Assembly (NCBI RefSeq): GCF_029392675.1
Contig: NZ_CP113941.1
Location: forward strand, 484,001-548,000
Origin: Lactobacillus sp. ESL0684
GTDB taxonomy: Bacteria > Bacillota > Bacilli > Lactobacillales > Lactobacillaceae
DNA: 64,000 nt
Reading direction: 5' to 3'
The notes under the pieces: model-generated
The model's database searches: none
What the model saw: the letters and a program-made list of their open reading frames with translations, nothing else
What the model was told of the DNA's origin: nothing
Shown: piece by piece, positions 1 to 8,022 of the stretch
Layout of the letters: each line of letters opens with the position of its first letter
Position numbering within the stretch: position 1 is the first letter of the stretch
Made by a program: the position numbers and the translations under genes

Positions 1-66
1 ATGGTCGAAAGAAAGAAGCCAGGTTTGAAGAAGGCTCGTAAGGCTTCTCAATTCTCAAAACGTTAA
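1..66 (+). CDS. rpsI: 30S ribosomal protein S9 (uS9), C-terminal end only
   Basis: The window opens inside this gene. The last 21 codons read MVERKKPGLKKARKASQFSKR and stop with TAA. The basic GLKKAR...QFSKR tail is the highly conserved C-terminus of uS9, which reaches toward the P-site tRNA. The ATG at position 1 is an internal Met codon, because S9 proteins are about 130 residues long. A terminator follows at once, so this is the end of its operon, normally rplM-rpsI. Confidence 0.9.
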   Translation: MVERKKPGLKKARKASQFSKR

Positions 67-84
67 TTTACATTACGTTTATTC

Positions 85-115
85 AAAAAAGTATCCTTTG
101 CGGGATACTTTTTTT
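85..115 (+). terminator. Rho-independent terminator after rpsI
   Basis: An A-tract leads into the stem GTATCC, loop TTTGC and GGATAC, followed by a run of seven or more T. It lies 20 bases after the rpsI stop. Confidence 0.85.
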
Positions 116-145
116 GTTTACTAATTGGTGAACGGAGGAATTGCT

Positions 146-2089
146 ATGAAAAAGGTTGTAATCGGTATTTTGGCTAACGTTGATGCTGGAAAGACATCGC
201 TTGCAGAAGCAATGCTTTATCAGTCTGGAGCTATTCGCCATTTAGGTCGAGTGGATAAGCAAGATGCTTTTTTAGATCCTGATCAACTAGAAAGACAACG
301 TGGTATCACTATTTTTTCACACCAGGCTAATCTAGAATATCAAACAACGCAGCTGACTTTACTTGATACTCCAGGACATATTGATTTTGCTAGTCAAACA
401 GAGGCAGTCTTGAGTGTGTTAGACTACGCGATTTTAGTAGTTTCAGCTACCTCTGGAGTGCAAAGTTATACACGTAAAATTTGGCAACTATTGCATCACT
501 ATCAAGTTCCTACTTTTATTTTTGTTAATAAAATGGATGTCGCTAATCAAGAAATTAGTTGTTTAATGAGTCAATTACAAGAAAATCTCTCTACTAATTG
601 CATATCTTTTGCTGATAAAACTAATTTATCAGCTGAAGCATATGAAGAACTTGCTTTACAAGATGAACAATTGCTCAGCGAATACTTGACTAAGGGGAAG
701 CTAACAACTGAAACAATTCAAGTACTTATTCAACAGCGAAAAGTATTTCCTTGCTTTTTTGGTTCAGCACTCAAATTAACAGGAATTAGTAAATTTTTAA
801 CAGGTTTGAATGATTGGACAGCAGAGTATCATTCTGAAGAAACGGAATTTAGTGCACGAGTCTTTAAAATCTCACATAATCAAAAAGGTGAGCGGTTAAC
901 ATGGCTGAGAGTTTTTGCTGGTAAATTGCAGCCGCGGCAGCCTTTAGGTAGTGAGCAAAAGGTAAGTGAACTCCGAGTTTATCAAGGAGATAAGTATCAA
1001 GGAGTTGACAGAATTACAGCTGGAGCAGTTTGTACGATTCCGGGTTTAAAAAATACTTATGTAGGTCAAGGTTTAGGAAAACTTTCAGATAGTGTGCAGC
1101 CGGAGCTTAAACCAGTTCTAACCTATGAAGTTGCTACTGGAGAGTACGATCCGTTAATTTGTCTTGAAGCGCTACGAGAATTAGAAGATGAAGATCAGCA
1201 GTTGCATGTTCTTTGGAACCGGCACCAGCAGAAACTTAGTATTCGGATTATGGGTAAAGTGCAATTGGAAATTTTACAGCAATTACTAGCTGATAGATAT
1301 GACTTAAAACTTAAATTTGTTGAAGGTAAGGTGCTTTATCAAGAGGCAATTACCCAATCAGTCGAGGGAGTAGGTCACTTTGAACCATTACGTCATTATG
1401 CAGAAGTTCACCTATTACTTGAACCAGGACCTCTTGGCAGTGGCCTGACCTTTGCCAATAACTGCCCCAATGATATGCTGGCAACAAATTGGCAAAAGCA
1501 GATTATGAGTGATTTGACAAATAAAGAACATCTGGGGGTGTTACTTGGGGCGCCATTGACTGATGTAAAGTTGACTTTGATTAGCGGGAAATATAGTAAC
1601 AAACATACTGTTGGTGGTGATTTTCGGCAGGCCACGTGGCGAGCTGTTAGACAGGGACTAATGGTTTTAAAGAAGCAAGGACAGTGTCAGTTGCTTGAAC
1701 CGTGGTATCAATTTAGTCTGACTGTAAATCAAGAGCAAGTAGGACGTGCCCTTAATGATTTGCAGTTAATGAATGCTACATTTCAATTGCCTAAAATAAG
1801 TGGTCAACAAGCAACGCAAACAATTAAGGGTAAGGCTCCAGTTACCAAAATGCAAAATTATGCCCAAACTTTGCGATCGTATACCCATGGTCAGGGACAA
1901 TTAGAATGTAGCTTTGCGGGATATCAACCGTGTCAAGCTGCAGCACCAATTATTGCGCAAAGTAATTATCAGCCAACTAGTGATTTAGATAATACACCCG
2001 ATTCGGTTTTTTGTGCTAAGGGAGCGGCTGTTCAAGTGCCTTGGGATGAAGTGGCTGATTGGATGCACTTACCATATGCAACAAGATGA
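146..2089 (+). CDS. Tet(M)/TetP-like ribosomal protection GTPase (EF-G family)
   Basis: A 647-residue translation-factor GTPase. All G motifs are visible: NVDAGKTS (11-18), RGITI (52-56), DTPGH (74-78) and NKMD (128-131). The remainder has the EF-G-like domain order of the TetM/TetO/TetP family (usual length about 640), which removes tetracycline or resolves stalled ribosomes. ATG 146 is chosen over the in-frame TTG at 125 because GGAGG at 134-138 lies 7 bases before it. It is a single gene after rpsI with no mobile-element signs nearby and the same AT-rich codon use as its neighbours, so it looks like a resident chromosomal paralogue. Whether it gives tetracycline resistance cannot be told from sequence. 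Confidence 0.85.
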   Translation: MKKVVIGILANVDAGKTSLAEAMLYQSGAIRHLGRVDKQDAFLDPDQLERQRGITIFSHQANLEYQTTQLTLLDTPGHIDFASQTEAVLSVLDYAILVVSATSGVQSYTRKIWQLLHHYQVPTFIFVNKMDVANQEISCLMSQLQENLSTNCISFADKTNLSAEAYEELALQDEQLLSEYLTKGKLTTETIQVLIQQRKVFPCFFGSALKLTGISKFLTGLNDWTAEYHSEETEFSARVFKISHNQKGERLTWLRVFAGKLQPRQPLGSEQKVSELRVYQGDKYQGVDRITAGAVCTIPGLKNTYVGQGLGKLSDSVQPELKPVLTYEVATGEYDPLICLEALRELEDEDQQLHVLWNRHQQKLSIRIMGKVQLEILQQLLADRYDLKLKFVEGKVLYQEAITQSVEGVGHFEPLRHYAEVHLLLEPGPLGSGLTFANNCPNDMLATNWQKQIMSDLTNKEHLGVLLGAPLTDVKLTLISGKYSNKHTVGGDFRQATWRAVRQGLMVLKKQGQCQLLEPWYQFSLTVNQEQVGRALNDLQLMNATFQLPKISGQQATQTIKGKAPVTKMQNYAQTLRSYTHGQGQLECSFAGYQPCQAAAPIIAQSNYQPTSDLDNTPDSVFCAKGAAVQVPWDEVADWMHLPYATR

Positions 2090-2109
2090 GTTGATTACCT
2101 AATAAAATG

Positions 2110-2982
2110 TTAAGTTAGGATTTGTTTTAACTGGCTCAAAAAGAGCTCCGCAGCTGGTGACAAGGACGCAGTTTTTGGCCAGATTAAGATTGAGTGAATG
2201 AGTATTTTTGGCGCTAATGGAATGAAAACTAGGTTTGATTGTGCTGTATTGATAATACCATCTAAACAAAGTACATGACCCACGCCACTTTCAGCCAATA
2301 TTGCGGCGTTATTAAGTAGATTATAATTGCCAATAACCTGAAAATTGTGCTCACTTTCGCCTAACCAATTGTTTAATAGGCTGCGACTATCTGGTCTTTG
2401 TGGCATGATAAGTGGTTGCAAATCTAAGTCGGCTACTATGATCTGACTTTTTTGTGCTAAAGCTGAATCTTTTCTAGTTAATATTCCCCAGCGAGTTGTT
2501 CCAGGCAAGTTTAAAAAATTATAGTTAATTTTATTAAATGGTTCCAATACAAAACCAAAATCAAACAGACCATTTTGAATTTTAGTCTGGACTTCGTTAG
2601 CATCGCAACTATGTAAATTAATAGTAATGTTAGGTGCTATCTTTTTAATTTTATTAATTGTATCAGCAATAATAGTAATCATGGGTGCCTCAGAACAGCC
2701 AATCATAATACTACCTTTAATTTCACGGTTGTTACCTAGGTTAGCAACCGTTTTACTAGTTAGAGTAAGAATTTGTGTAGCTTGATTGGCCAAATATTCA
2801 CCGTCAGGTGTTAATTCAATAACTTTGGTACCACGCTTGAATAATGTAGTGCCTAGTTCTTTTTCCAAATCAGCAATTTGTCGTGAAATTGCTGGTTGAG
2901 AAAGATGTAATTTTTTGGCTGCATTCGAAATATTGTGTTCTTGGATTATTGCTAAAAAATACTTCAATACTCTAAGTTCCAT
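2110..2982 (-). CDS. LysR-family transcriptional regulator
   Basis: A 290-residue protein with the classic LysR layout. The N-terminal winged helix-turn-helix (about residues 15-37) reads NAAKKLHLSQPAISRQIADLE, and a periplasmic-binding-protein-like effector domain fills residues 90-290. Length is typical (about 300). It is divergent from the aldo/keto reductase gene, with 138 bp between the starts. LysR proteins usually control a divergent neighbour, so that reductase is the likely target. The inducer is unknown. Confidence 0.88.
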   Translation of the reverse strand: MELRVLKYFLAIIQEHNISNAAKKLHLSQPAISRQIADLEKELGTTLFKRGTKVIELTPDGEYLANQATQILTLTSKTVANLGNNREIKGSIMIGCSEAPMITIIADTINKIKKIAPNITINLHSCDANEVQTKIQNGLFDFGFVLEPFNKINYNFLNLPGTTRWGILTRKDSALAQKSQIIVADLDLQPLIMPQRPDSRSLLNNWLGESEHNFQVIGNYNLLNNAAILAESGVGHVLCLDGIINTAQSNLVFIPLAPKILIHSILIWPKTASLSPAAELFLSQLKQILT

Positions 2983-3120
2983 ATTTTACTCCCACTAAAT
3001 AAATTATTGATATGCATATTTATTATACCTCAATATATAAAATAAGTATTAGACATACTGTTTTTTTAAAAATATAATAAGAAAAGGATGTAATTGTGTA
3101 TTAAGCAGAGGCAATAGAAA
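2983..3120. promoter_or_regulatory. Divergent promoter region, LysR regulator / aldo-keto reductase
   Basis: This AT-rich 138-bp spacer contains the perfect palindrome ATATGCATAT at 3010-3019 and several TATTAT/TATAAA-like hexamers. The palindrome resembles the AT-flanked dyads bound by LysR proteins. Exact -35/-10 pairs cannot be assigned with confidence. Confidence 0.35.
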
Positions 3121-4122
3121 ATGGAATATATAAATTTAGGCCAGACAAATATAAAAATATCAAAAGTATGTGTTGGTGGGATGAGTTTTGGCCAAGCCGG
3201 TACTATGCATGATTGGACTCTGGATGAAGAAAAAACTGCAGAAGTAGTTGCTCATGCGTTATCTTTGGGAATCAACTTTTTTGACACTGCTAATAGTTAT
3301 TCTGCAGGTACTGGTGAAGAATACTTGGGTAAAGCACTTAAACGCAATATTGCTAGAGATAAGGTAATCTTGGCTTCAAAAGTTTATTTTAATCCAGGAC
3401 ATTTATCAAAACCTGCAATTACCAGAGAAATTGATGGTACACTTAAACGTTTAGGTACTGATTATTTAGACTTATATATTATTCATCGCTTTGACTATGA
3501 AACGCCAATTGAAGAAACTATGTCGGCTTTAAATGATTTAGTTAAAGCGGGGAAAGTGCGTGCGATAGGCGCATCAGCCATGTATGGTTATCAATTTTAC
3601 AATATGCAGTTGGTAGCGCGTGAGCATGGTTGGGCACAATTTTCGGCAATGGAAAATCATTACAATTTGTTATATCGTGAGGATGAGCATGAATTGATGC
3701 CAATTTGTAAGCAGCAAAATGTTACTTTGATGCCATATAGCCCTCTTGCAGCCGGTCGTTTAGCACGTCCTAACTGGGATACAGATACTTTGCGTAGTCA
3801 GACTGATCAGGTTGCCAAAGGGAAATACGATCATACTAAACAGTTTGATATGCAAATTACCAGTAGGGTAGCTGAATTAGCTAAAAAATACCAAGTTAAG
3901 ATGTCGCAGATTGCTTTATCCTGGTTATGGTCCAAGGGTGTAGGAGCACCAATTATTGGTGCAACGAAGGCAAATCATTTTGATGATGCTAATCAGGCAT
4001 TAAAAGTTAAATTGACTAAAGCTGACCTTTCGTATCTTGAGCAACCATATGTACCACATAGAATTGTTGGCGCAATAAGTCAAAACCCGCCAGATGGTAC
4101 AATATTGCTAGACAAAAATTAA
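3121..4122 (+). CDS. Aldo/keto reductase
   Basis: A 333-residue (beta/alpha)8-barrel NAD(P)H oxidoreductase that would reduce aldehydes or ketones in the cytosol. The catalytic tetrad is visible as D55, Y60, K87 and H122 (FFDTANSY, ASK, YIIH). Late motifs around QIALSWLWSKG and PIIGATK fit cofactor binding. Length matches the YhdN/YajO-type AKR group. The divergent LysR gene is the likely regulator, and the histidine phosphatase 25 bp downstream may be co-transcribed. Substrate cannot be assigned. Confidence 0.88.
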   Translation: MEYINLGQTNIKISKVCVGGMSFGQAGTMHDWTLDEEKTAEVVAHALSLGINFFDTANSYSAGTGEEYLGKALKRNIARDKVILASKVYFNPGHLSKPAITREIDGTLKRLGTDYLDLYIIHRFDYETPIEETMSALNDLVKAGKVRAIGASAMYGYQFYNMQLVAREHGWAQFSAMENHYNLLYREDEHELMPICKQQNVTLMPYSPLAAGRLARPNWDTDTLRSQTDQVAKGKYDHTKQFDMQITSRVAELAKKYQVKMSQIALSWLWSKGVGAPIIGATKANHFDDANQALKVKLTKADLSYLEQPYVPHRIVGAISQNPPDGTILLDKN

Positions 4123-4147
4123 ATGTAAAATAGGTAAGGAGTAAATC

Positions 4148-4738
4148 ATGAAAGAACTATATTTAATGCGTCACGGGCAAACATTATTCAATCAATTACA
4201 CCGGATTCAAGGGGTATCAGACTCACCATTGACTAAACAAGGAATAGCAGATGCTAAAGAAGTAGGACAATACTTTCGGAAAAATAATATCAGTTTTGAT
4301 CATGCCTATGCCTCAACGCAAGAGCGAGCTTGTGACACGCTTGAGAATATTACTAGCCAACCTTACCAAAGGTTAAAAGGGATCAAGGAGTGGAACTTTG
4401 GCGTTTTTGAAGGCCAAAGTGAACAATTAAATCCTCAAGATGATAGTCAGCGTCATTCTTATGGTGACTTTTTTCTGCAATTTGGTGGCGAGTCAGATTT
4501 GCAAGTGCAAGAGCGGATGAACGCAACCTTGACAGATATCATGAATCAGCCAGATCATCAGCGGGTTTTAGCAGTCAGCCACGGCGGCGCTTGTTTTATG
4601 TTTTTGCAAAAATGGTTACCATATGCCGATATTAAAAAGCGAGTTAAGAATTTCCACAATTGTTGTATTCTGAAATTTACTTATGATCAGGAAAAATTTG
4701 AATTTATTGAATCAATTAATGTCAAAGAACTTATTTAA
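4148..4738 (+). CDS. Histidine phosphatase family protein (short form)
   Basis: A 196-residue branch-2-type phosphatase. The phosphohistidine loop RHG lies at residues 8-10 (LYLMRHGQTLFN), and the second catalytic His is in AVSHGGACFMF near residue 145. The acidic residue region is EWNFGVFEG. It starts 25 bp after the aldo/keto reductase with a GGTAAGGAG site, so the two probably form an operon. It is the first of three members of this superfamily within 4.6 kb. Substrate unknown; it is not a canonical glycolytic mutase. Confidence 0.83.
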   Translation: MKELYLMRHGQTLFNQLHRIQGVSDSPLTKQGIADAKEVGQYFRKNNISFDHAYASTQERACDTLENITSQPYQRLKGIKEWNFGVFEGQSEQLNPQDDSQRHSYGDFFLQFGGESDLQVQERMNATLTDIMNQPDHQRVLAVSHGGACFMFLQKWLPYADIKKRVKNFHNCCILKFTYDQEKFEFIESINVKELI

Positions 4739-4741
4739 ACT

Positions 4742-4774
4742 AAAAAAAACAGTTGCTATCTGCAGCTGTTTTTT
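4742..4774. terminator. Bidirectional terminator between convergent genes
   Basis: CAGTTGC, loop TATCT and GCAGCTG form a stem with one G.T pair, flanked by A8 and T6. It can serve both the phosphatase gene (+) and the DJ-1 gene (-), which converge here. Confidence 0.75.
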
Positions 4775-4787
4775 AGTTGGGATAGTC

Positions 4788-5372
4788 TTAAAGACTATCC
4801 TTAATATTATCGGCTAAATAATTGTAGAGCATGCCTTCTTTTAAATCCTTAGTTGAAACACCAACAGCTTCAGCAATCGCATATGCAAAGGCCCAGGCAG
4901 TAGCTGGACCACGGCTAGTAATGATTTTATTTTGGTAATCAGTGACGGTTATCGTAGTTTTAAAATGACCGCTAGGAGCCTCTTTTTTAGTTTGCTTATC
5001 AAAACCAGGATAGCAAGTATAATCAGCATTATTTAGTAAACCATAATGTGCAAACGCAATTGGTGCCGCACACATAGCAGCATTCCACTTATTAGCAGCT
5101 TGACGGCTAACCATGATATCGCCAAGTTCTTGACTAGCACGCAAATTCTCTGCACCTTGCTTGCCACCAGGAAAAACGACCACGTCATAATCAAGCAGGT
5201 CTGACCCGATAACTTGGTTACAGGTTAATTCGATCTGGTGGTCGCCAATAATTTCTGTACTAGTCAAACCTACCATATCTGTAGTAATTCCTAATCTGCG
5301 AAAGACATCGACTTGACTGAGACCTTCTACTTCTTCACAACCATTTGCAAAAACAACCGCAATTTTTGTCAT
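4788..5372 (-). CDS. DJ-1/PfpI family protein
   Basis: A 194-residue protein of the DJ-1/ThiJ/PfpI superfamily. The usual catalytic pair is present: E16 in GCEEVEGL and C101 at the nucleophile elbow (AAMCAAPIAFAHYG). Family members include glyoxalase III/deglycase-like enzymes and chaperones, and sequence alone does not separate these roles. It ends in a 21-bp palindrome that contains its stop codon. The HAD-like gene lies 36 bp upstream on the same strand, so the two may be co-transcribed. Confidence 0.85.
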   Translation of the reverse strand: MTKIAVVFANGCEEVEGLSQVDVFRRLGITTDMVGLTSTEIIGDHQIELTCNQVIGSDLLDYDVVVFPGGKQGAENLRASQELGDIMVSRQAANKWNAAMCAAPIAFAHYGLLNNADYTCYPGFDKQTKKEAPSGHFKTTITVTDYQNKIITSRGPATAWAFAYAIAEAVGVSTKDLKEGMLYNYLADNIKDSL

Positions 5373-5408
5373 TATTATTACCTCACAATTCTTTTCTTTT
5401 ATTATAAA

Positions 5409-6065
5409 CTAGCTTAGGTTGAGGTAGAATAATAAATCACTTAACCTAGTTAGATGCATGGTTGGACGCGGATTAATCGGCAGCTTAACTTTTTTGGGAG
5501 CAAGCCAAACAGAGGCTAAATTGGCTTGATTGGCTGCCTGAATTTCGTCAGCTAAGTCTGTTCCAATAAGCAAGCAGGTTGCAGGATTAATTGCAGGTTC
5601 TGCTTGCAATACTTGCCCTAAAATTGTTTGGGTAAAAGTATCAGAGAAATCTTCGCTAAAATAACATGCACTAAAAAAGTTTAGCAATTTACTATCTGTT
5701 ATGCGAGTGCTAATAACTTGTTTGGGTTCCTTAGCCAATAAAACTAATTTTACTTGGTCCGGAATTTGTTCTAAAAAGGAAATTGCGCCTTTGACTAATT
5801 GGGTTTGGTGAGCTAATTTTTGCCAAAAGATTGGTTTGGCAGTTTGATAATTTGCTTTGCAAAAAGTCTGTAAAGTTAATTCAATGCGTTCATTTAGTCC
5901 CAATAACTTGGCTTGTTCCTGTATTTCAGTGTACTGCAAACGTTCCTTAGGCCCAAAACCTTCGTTTAATGCTGCTAAGGTCTGGCTAAGAGCTGTTCTT
6001 TGTGCTAGTTTTTCATTTAGCAGACTTCCTTCAGGGATGAAGATCAATGTTTCAAATTTGGTCAT
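5409..6065 (-). CDS. HAD-like protein lacking the catalytic residues (pseudo-phosphatase)
   Basis: A 218-residue protein with the overall order of a YjjG/PgmB-like HAD hydrolase: an N-terminal strand and loop, a helical cap, then core strands. The start TLIFIPEGSLLN aligns with the usual hhhhDxDGTL, but I10 and E12 replace both aspartates. The second motif reads LVLLAKEP instead of a T/S-N motif. The last motif reads LIGTDLADEIQAANQAN where GDxxxD is expected. The ORF is intact, with good length and codon use, so this looks like a diverged, probably non-enzymatic paralogue rather than a decaying gene. It lies 36 bp before the DJ-1 gene. Confidence 0.68.
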   Translation of the reverse strand: MTKFETLIFIPEGSLLNEKLAQRTALSQTLAALNEGFGPKERLQYTEIQEQAKLLGLNERIELTLQTFCKANYQTAKPIFWQKLAHQTQLVKGAISFLEQIPDQVKLVLLAKEPKQVISTRITDSKLLNFFSACYFSEDFSDTFTQTILGQVLQAEPAINPATCLLIGTDLADEIQAANQANLASVWLAPKKVKLPINPRPTMHLTRLSDLLFYLNLS

Positions 6066-6213
6066 GGATGATTACCTTCTTTATTTGTTTCTTAGATACC
6101 ATTATAATAGATATAATTGTGGTAGGTTAGTTGTGACTTTTTTATAAGTAAAAATTAGCTAAGTAAGCATCTTGGCTGATAGTCTGATAAACTAATTTTA
6201 TTAGGAAAGGAAC

Positions 6214-6900
6214 ATGCCAATGAGTACAGAAGTATATTTAATTCGCCATGGCGAAACCATGTTTAACCAACTAAATAAGGTCCAAGGTTGGTGTGATTCA
6301 CCACTAACGGTAAAGGGTATCAATGATCTAAAACGGACAGCTGAGGCACTGAGCCAAGTCCATTTTGATAATATGTATTCTTCTGATTTAAAACGTGCAA
6401 TTGACACGGTTCACTTGATGAAGGATGCTAACCAAGTCTCAGAAATTGGTAAAATTAAAAAGTTACCGGAATTTCGGGAAGTCTTTTTTGGCTCTTTTGA
6501 AGGTGATGATGTAGTTGATACCTGGCAGCAAGTTGGTCTAGCAGCTGGAATTGGTGAAGAAACGGATGTCACCAAGATTATTAATCAAGTTGGGATTTAC
6601 GAATTTCGCCAGGCTACCAAAAAGGCTGATCCAAGGCACTTGGCTGAAGATAAAGAAGAATTAGATGAGCGCATGGTTCGAGCAGTTAAAGTGCTAACTG
6701 AATTGACTAGAAATGAGAAGCGGGTCTTATTGGTGTCACATGGTGACTTTATTAAAACACTAGGCATTAAGTATTGGCGCAAGAGTGATGGACTGCATGA
6801 TATTGTTTTTCCTGACAATGGCAGTGTCAGTCGCGGGATTTTGAATGATAATGGTAAATTTGAAATTGTTGACTATAATGTTAATGCAAAACAGTTGTAG
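6214..6900 (+). CDS. Histidine phosphatase family protein
   Basis: A 228-residue phosphatase of the phosphoglycerate-mutase-like superfamily. The RHGET loop lies at residues 11-15 and the second His is in LLVSHGDFIKTLG. EFREVFFGSFEGDD carries the acidic residue. AGGAAAGGA at 6203-6211 serves either ATG 6214 or ATG 6220 (MSTEVYL...). Both are plausible, and the second has the better spacing to AAGGA. The residues 90-130 insertion fits the YhfR/PhoE-like group. Substrate unknown. Confidence 0.85.
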   Translation: MPMSTEVYLIRHGETMFNQLNKVQGWCDSPLTVKGINDLKRTAEALSQVHFDNMYSSDLKRAIDTVHLMKDANQVSEIGKIKKLPEFREVFFGSFEGDDVVDTWQQVGLAAGIGEETDVTKIINQVGIYEFRQATKKADPRHLAEDKEELDERMVRAVKVLTELTRNEKRVLLVSHGDFIKTLGIKYWRKSDGLHDIVFPDNGSVSRGILNDNGKFEIVDYNVNAKQL

Positions 6901-6942
6901 ACAGGCGTAATTTATCTAGATTATTAATCGGAGACATGCAAG

Positions 6943-7833
6943 ATGAAAGATCAGACTACTAAACGCTATTTTTGGGTAACATTGCTCAATATCGTGATCA
7001 CGATTGCTGAATTTTGTGGCGGCTTTATTTCAGGATCACTGTCCTTATTATCTGATGCCGTTCATAATCTGAGTGATGTTGGGGCAATTATTATTTCGTT
7101 TGTGGCGCATTTAATTAGTAATCGCAAGCGTAATCAAATTAAAACTTTTGGTTATGAGCGAGCCGAAACTTTAGCGGCGTTTACCAATGGTATTATCTTG
7201 ATTTTAATTAGTTTGTCATTGTTTGCTGAAGCAATCGAACGTTTTTGGCAACCAACTAAAATCAATGGTGGCGTAATGTTAATTGTTTCGATAATTGGCT
7301 TACTGGCTAATGTCATTTCGATGTTGACCATGCATCAGGATGCACAGGGCAGCTTAAACGTCCGCTCAACTTTTTTGCATATGTTGAGTGATGCCTTATC
7401 AAGTGTAGCAGTGGTGATTGGTGCAATTTTCATTTACTTTTGGCAAGTTAGTCTGCTTGATCCAATCATGACGTTGGTAGTTTCTATTTTTGTTTTGCGT
7501 GAAGCCTATCAAATTACCAAGCAAGCAGCAAATGTGTTAATGGAATCTAATCCAGATATTGATTTAGATCAGGTAAATAAGATTGTGTTGGCAATTCCAG
7601 CAATTAAGAATATTCATCATGTTCATATCTGGCGTTATAGCGATGACTATATTATGTTAGACGCGCACGTTAATGTAGCACCGGATTTAACTGTGCAAGA
7701 GTTTGAAAAGCTAACGCAGCAACTCAGTCATGATTTACAAAAGTTGGGAATTAATCACCTTAATTTTCAAGCAGAGTGTGATCGTGGCAAATATGATGAA
7801 ATGATTGTTTCAAAGCAAAAGTCAGAAAATTAG
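6943..7833 (+). CDS. Cation diffusion facilitator (CzcD-like Zn2+/metal exporter)
   Basis: A 296-residue CDF transporter with six predicted membrane segments in the first 200 residues and a cytosolic ferredoxin-like domain at about 205-290. The intramembrane metal site is visible as LLSDAVHNLSD (D38 or H41, and D45) on TM2 and FLHMLSDALSS (H146, D150) on TM5. An H/D pair on each helix fits Zn2+ selectivity. It would expel divalent metal in exchange for protons. It follows the phosphatase gene by 42 bp and is followed at 9 bp by a small membrane protein gene. Confidence 0.9.
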   Translation: MKDQTTKRYFWVTLLNIVITIAEFCGGFISGSLSLLSDAVHNLSDVGAIIISFVAHLISNRKRNQIKTFGYERAETLAAFTNGIILILISLSLFAEAIERFWQPTKINGGVMLIVSIIGLLANVISMLTMHQDAQGSLNVRSTFLHMLSDALSSVAVVIGAIFIYFWQVSLLDPIMTLVVSIFVLREAYQITKQAANVLMESNPDIDLDQVNKIVLAIPAIKNIHHVHIWRYSDDYIMLDAHVNVAPDLTVQEFEKLTQQLSHDLQKLGINHLNFQAECDRGKYDEMIVSKQKSEN

Positions 7834-7842
7834 GAGAAAAAA

Positions 7843-8019
7843 TTGAAAGTTAATATTTTTACCGCAATTATTGTGTTAATCGTTGGCCTCTATGACTTGT
7901 CTTATGCTTATAATCGTCGTCAGCAAAAACGTAATGGAGCTGCAAAAGCTTTTATGTGGTTGGGGATTATTTTTACTATCGGCGGTATAGTGATGCTAAT
8001 TATGCACTGGGTGAATTAA
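7843..8019 (+). CDS. Small two-helix membrane protein, 58 residues
   Basis: A short ORF with TTG start preceded by AGGAG at 7832-7836, overlapping the CDF stop region. It reads MKVNIFTAIIVLIVGLYD, then a basic YNRRQQKRNG loop, then a second hydrophobic helix WLGIIFTIGGIVMLIMHW. This is a helical hairpin with a positively charged turn. Its tight packing between the CDF gene and the mutase-like gene (ATG 4 bases after its stop) supports translation from one mRNA. No family recognised. It could be a transporter accessory peptide, but that is inference. Confidence 0.65.
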   Translation: MKVNIFTAIIVLIVGLYDLSYAYNRRQQKRNGAAKAFMWLGIIFTIGGIVMLIMHWVN

Positions 8020-8022
8020 ACA

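Noticed and set aside
146-2089. Acquired tetracycline resistance gene
   Set aside because: The protein is TetM-like, but there is no mobile DNA beside it and base use is like its neighbours. A resident paralogue is more likely, and resistance cannot be claimed.
5857-6147. 96-codon plus-strand ORF over the HAD-like gene
   Set aside because: It is antisense to a gene with good RBS and codon use, and its sequence looks random.
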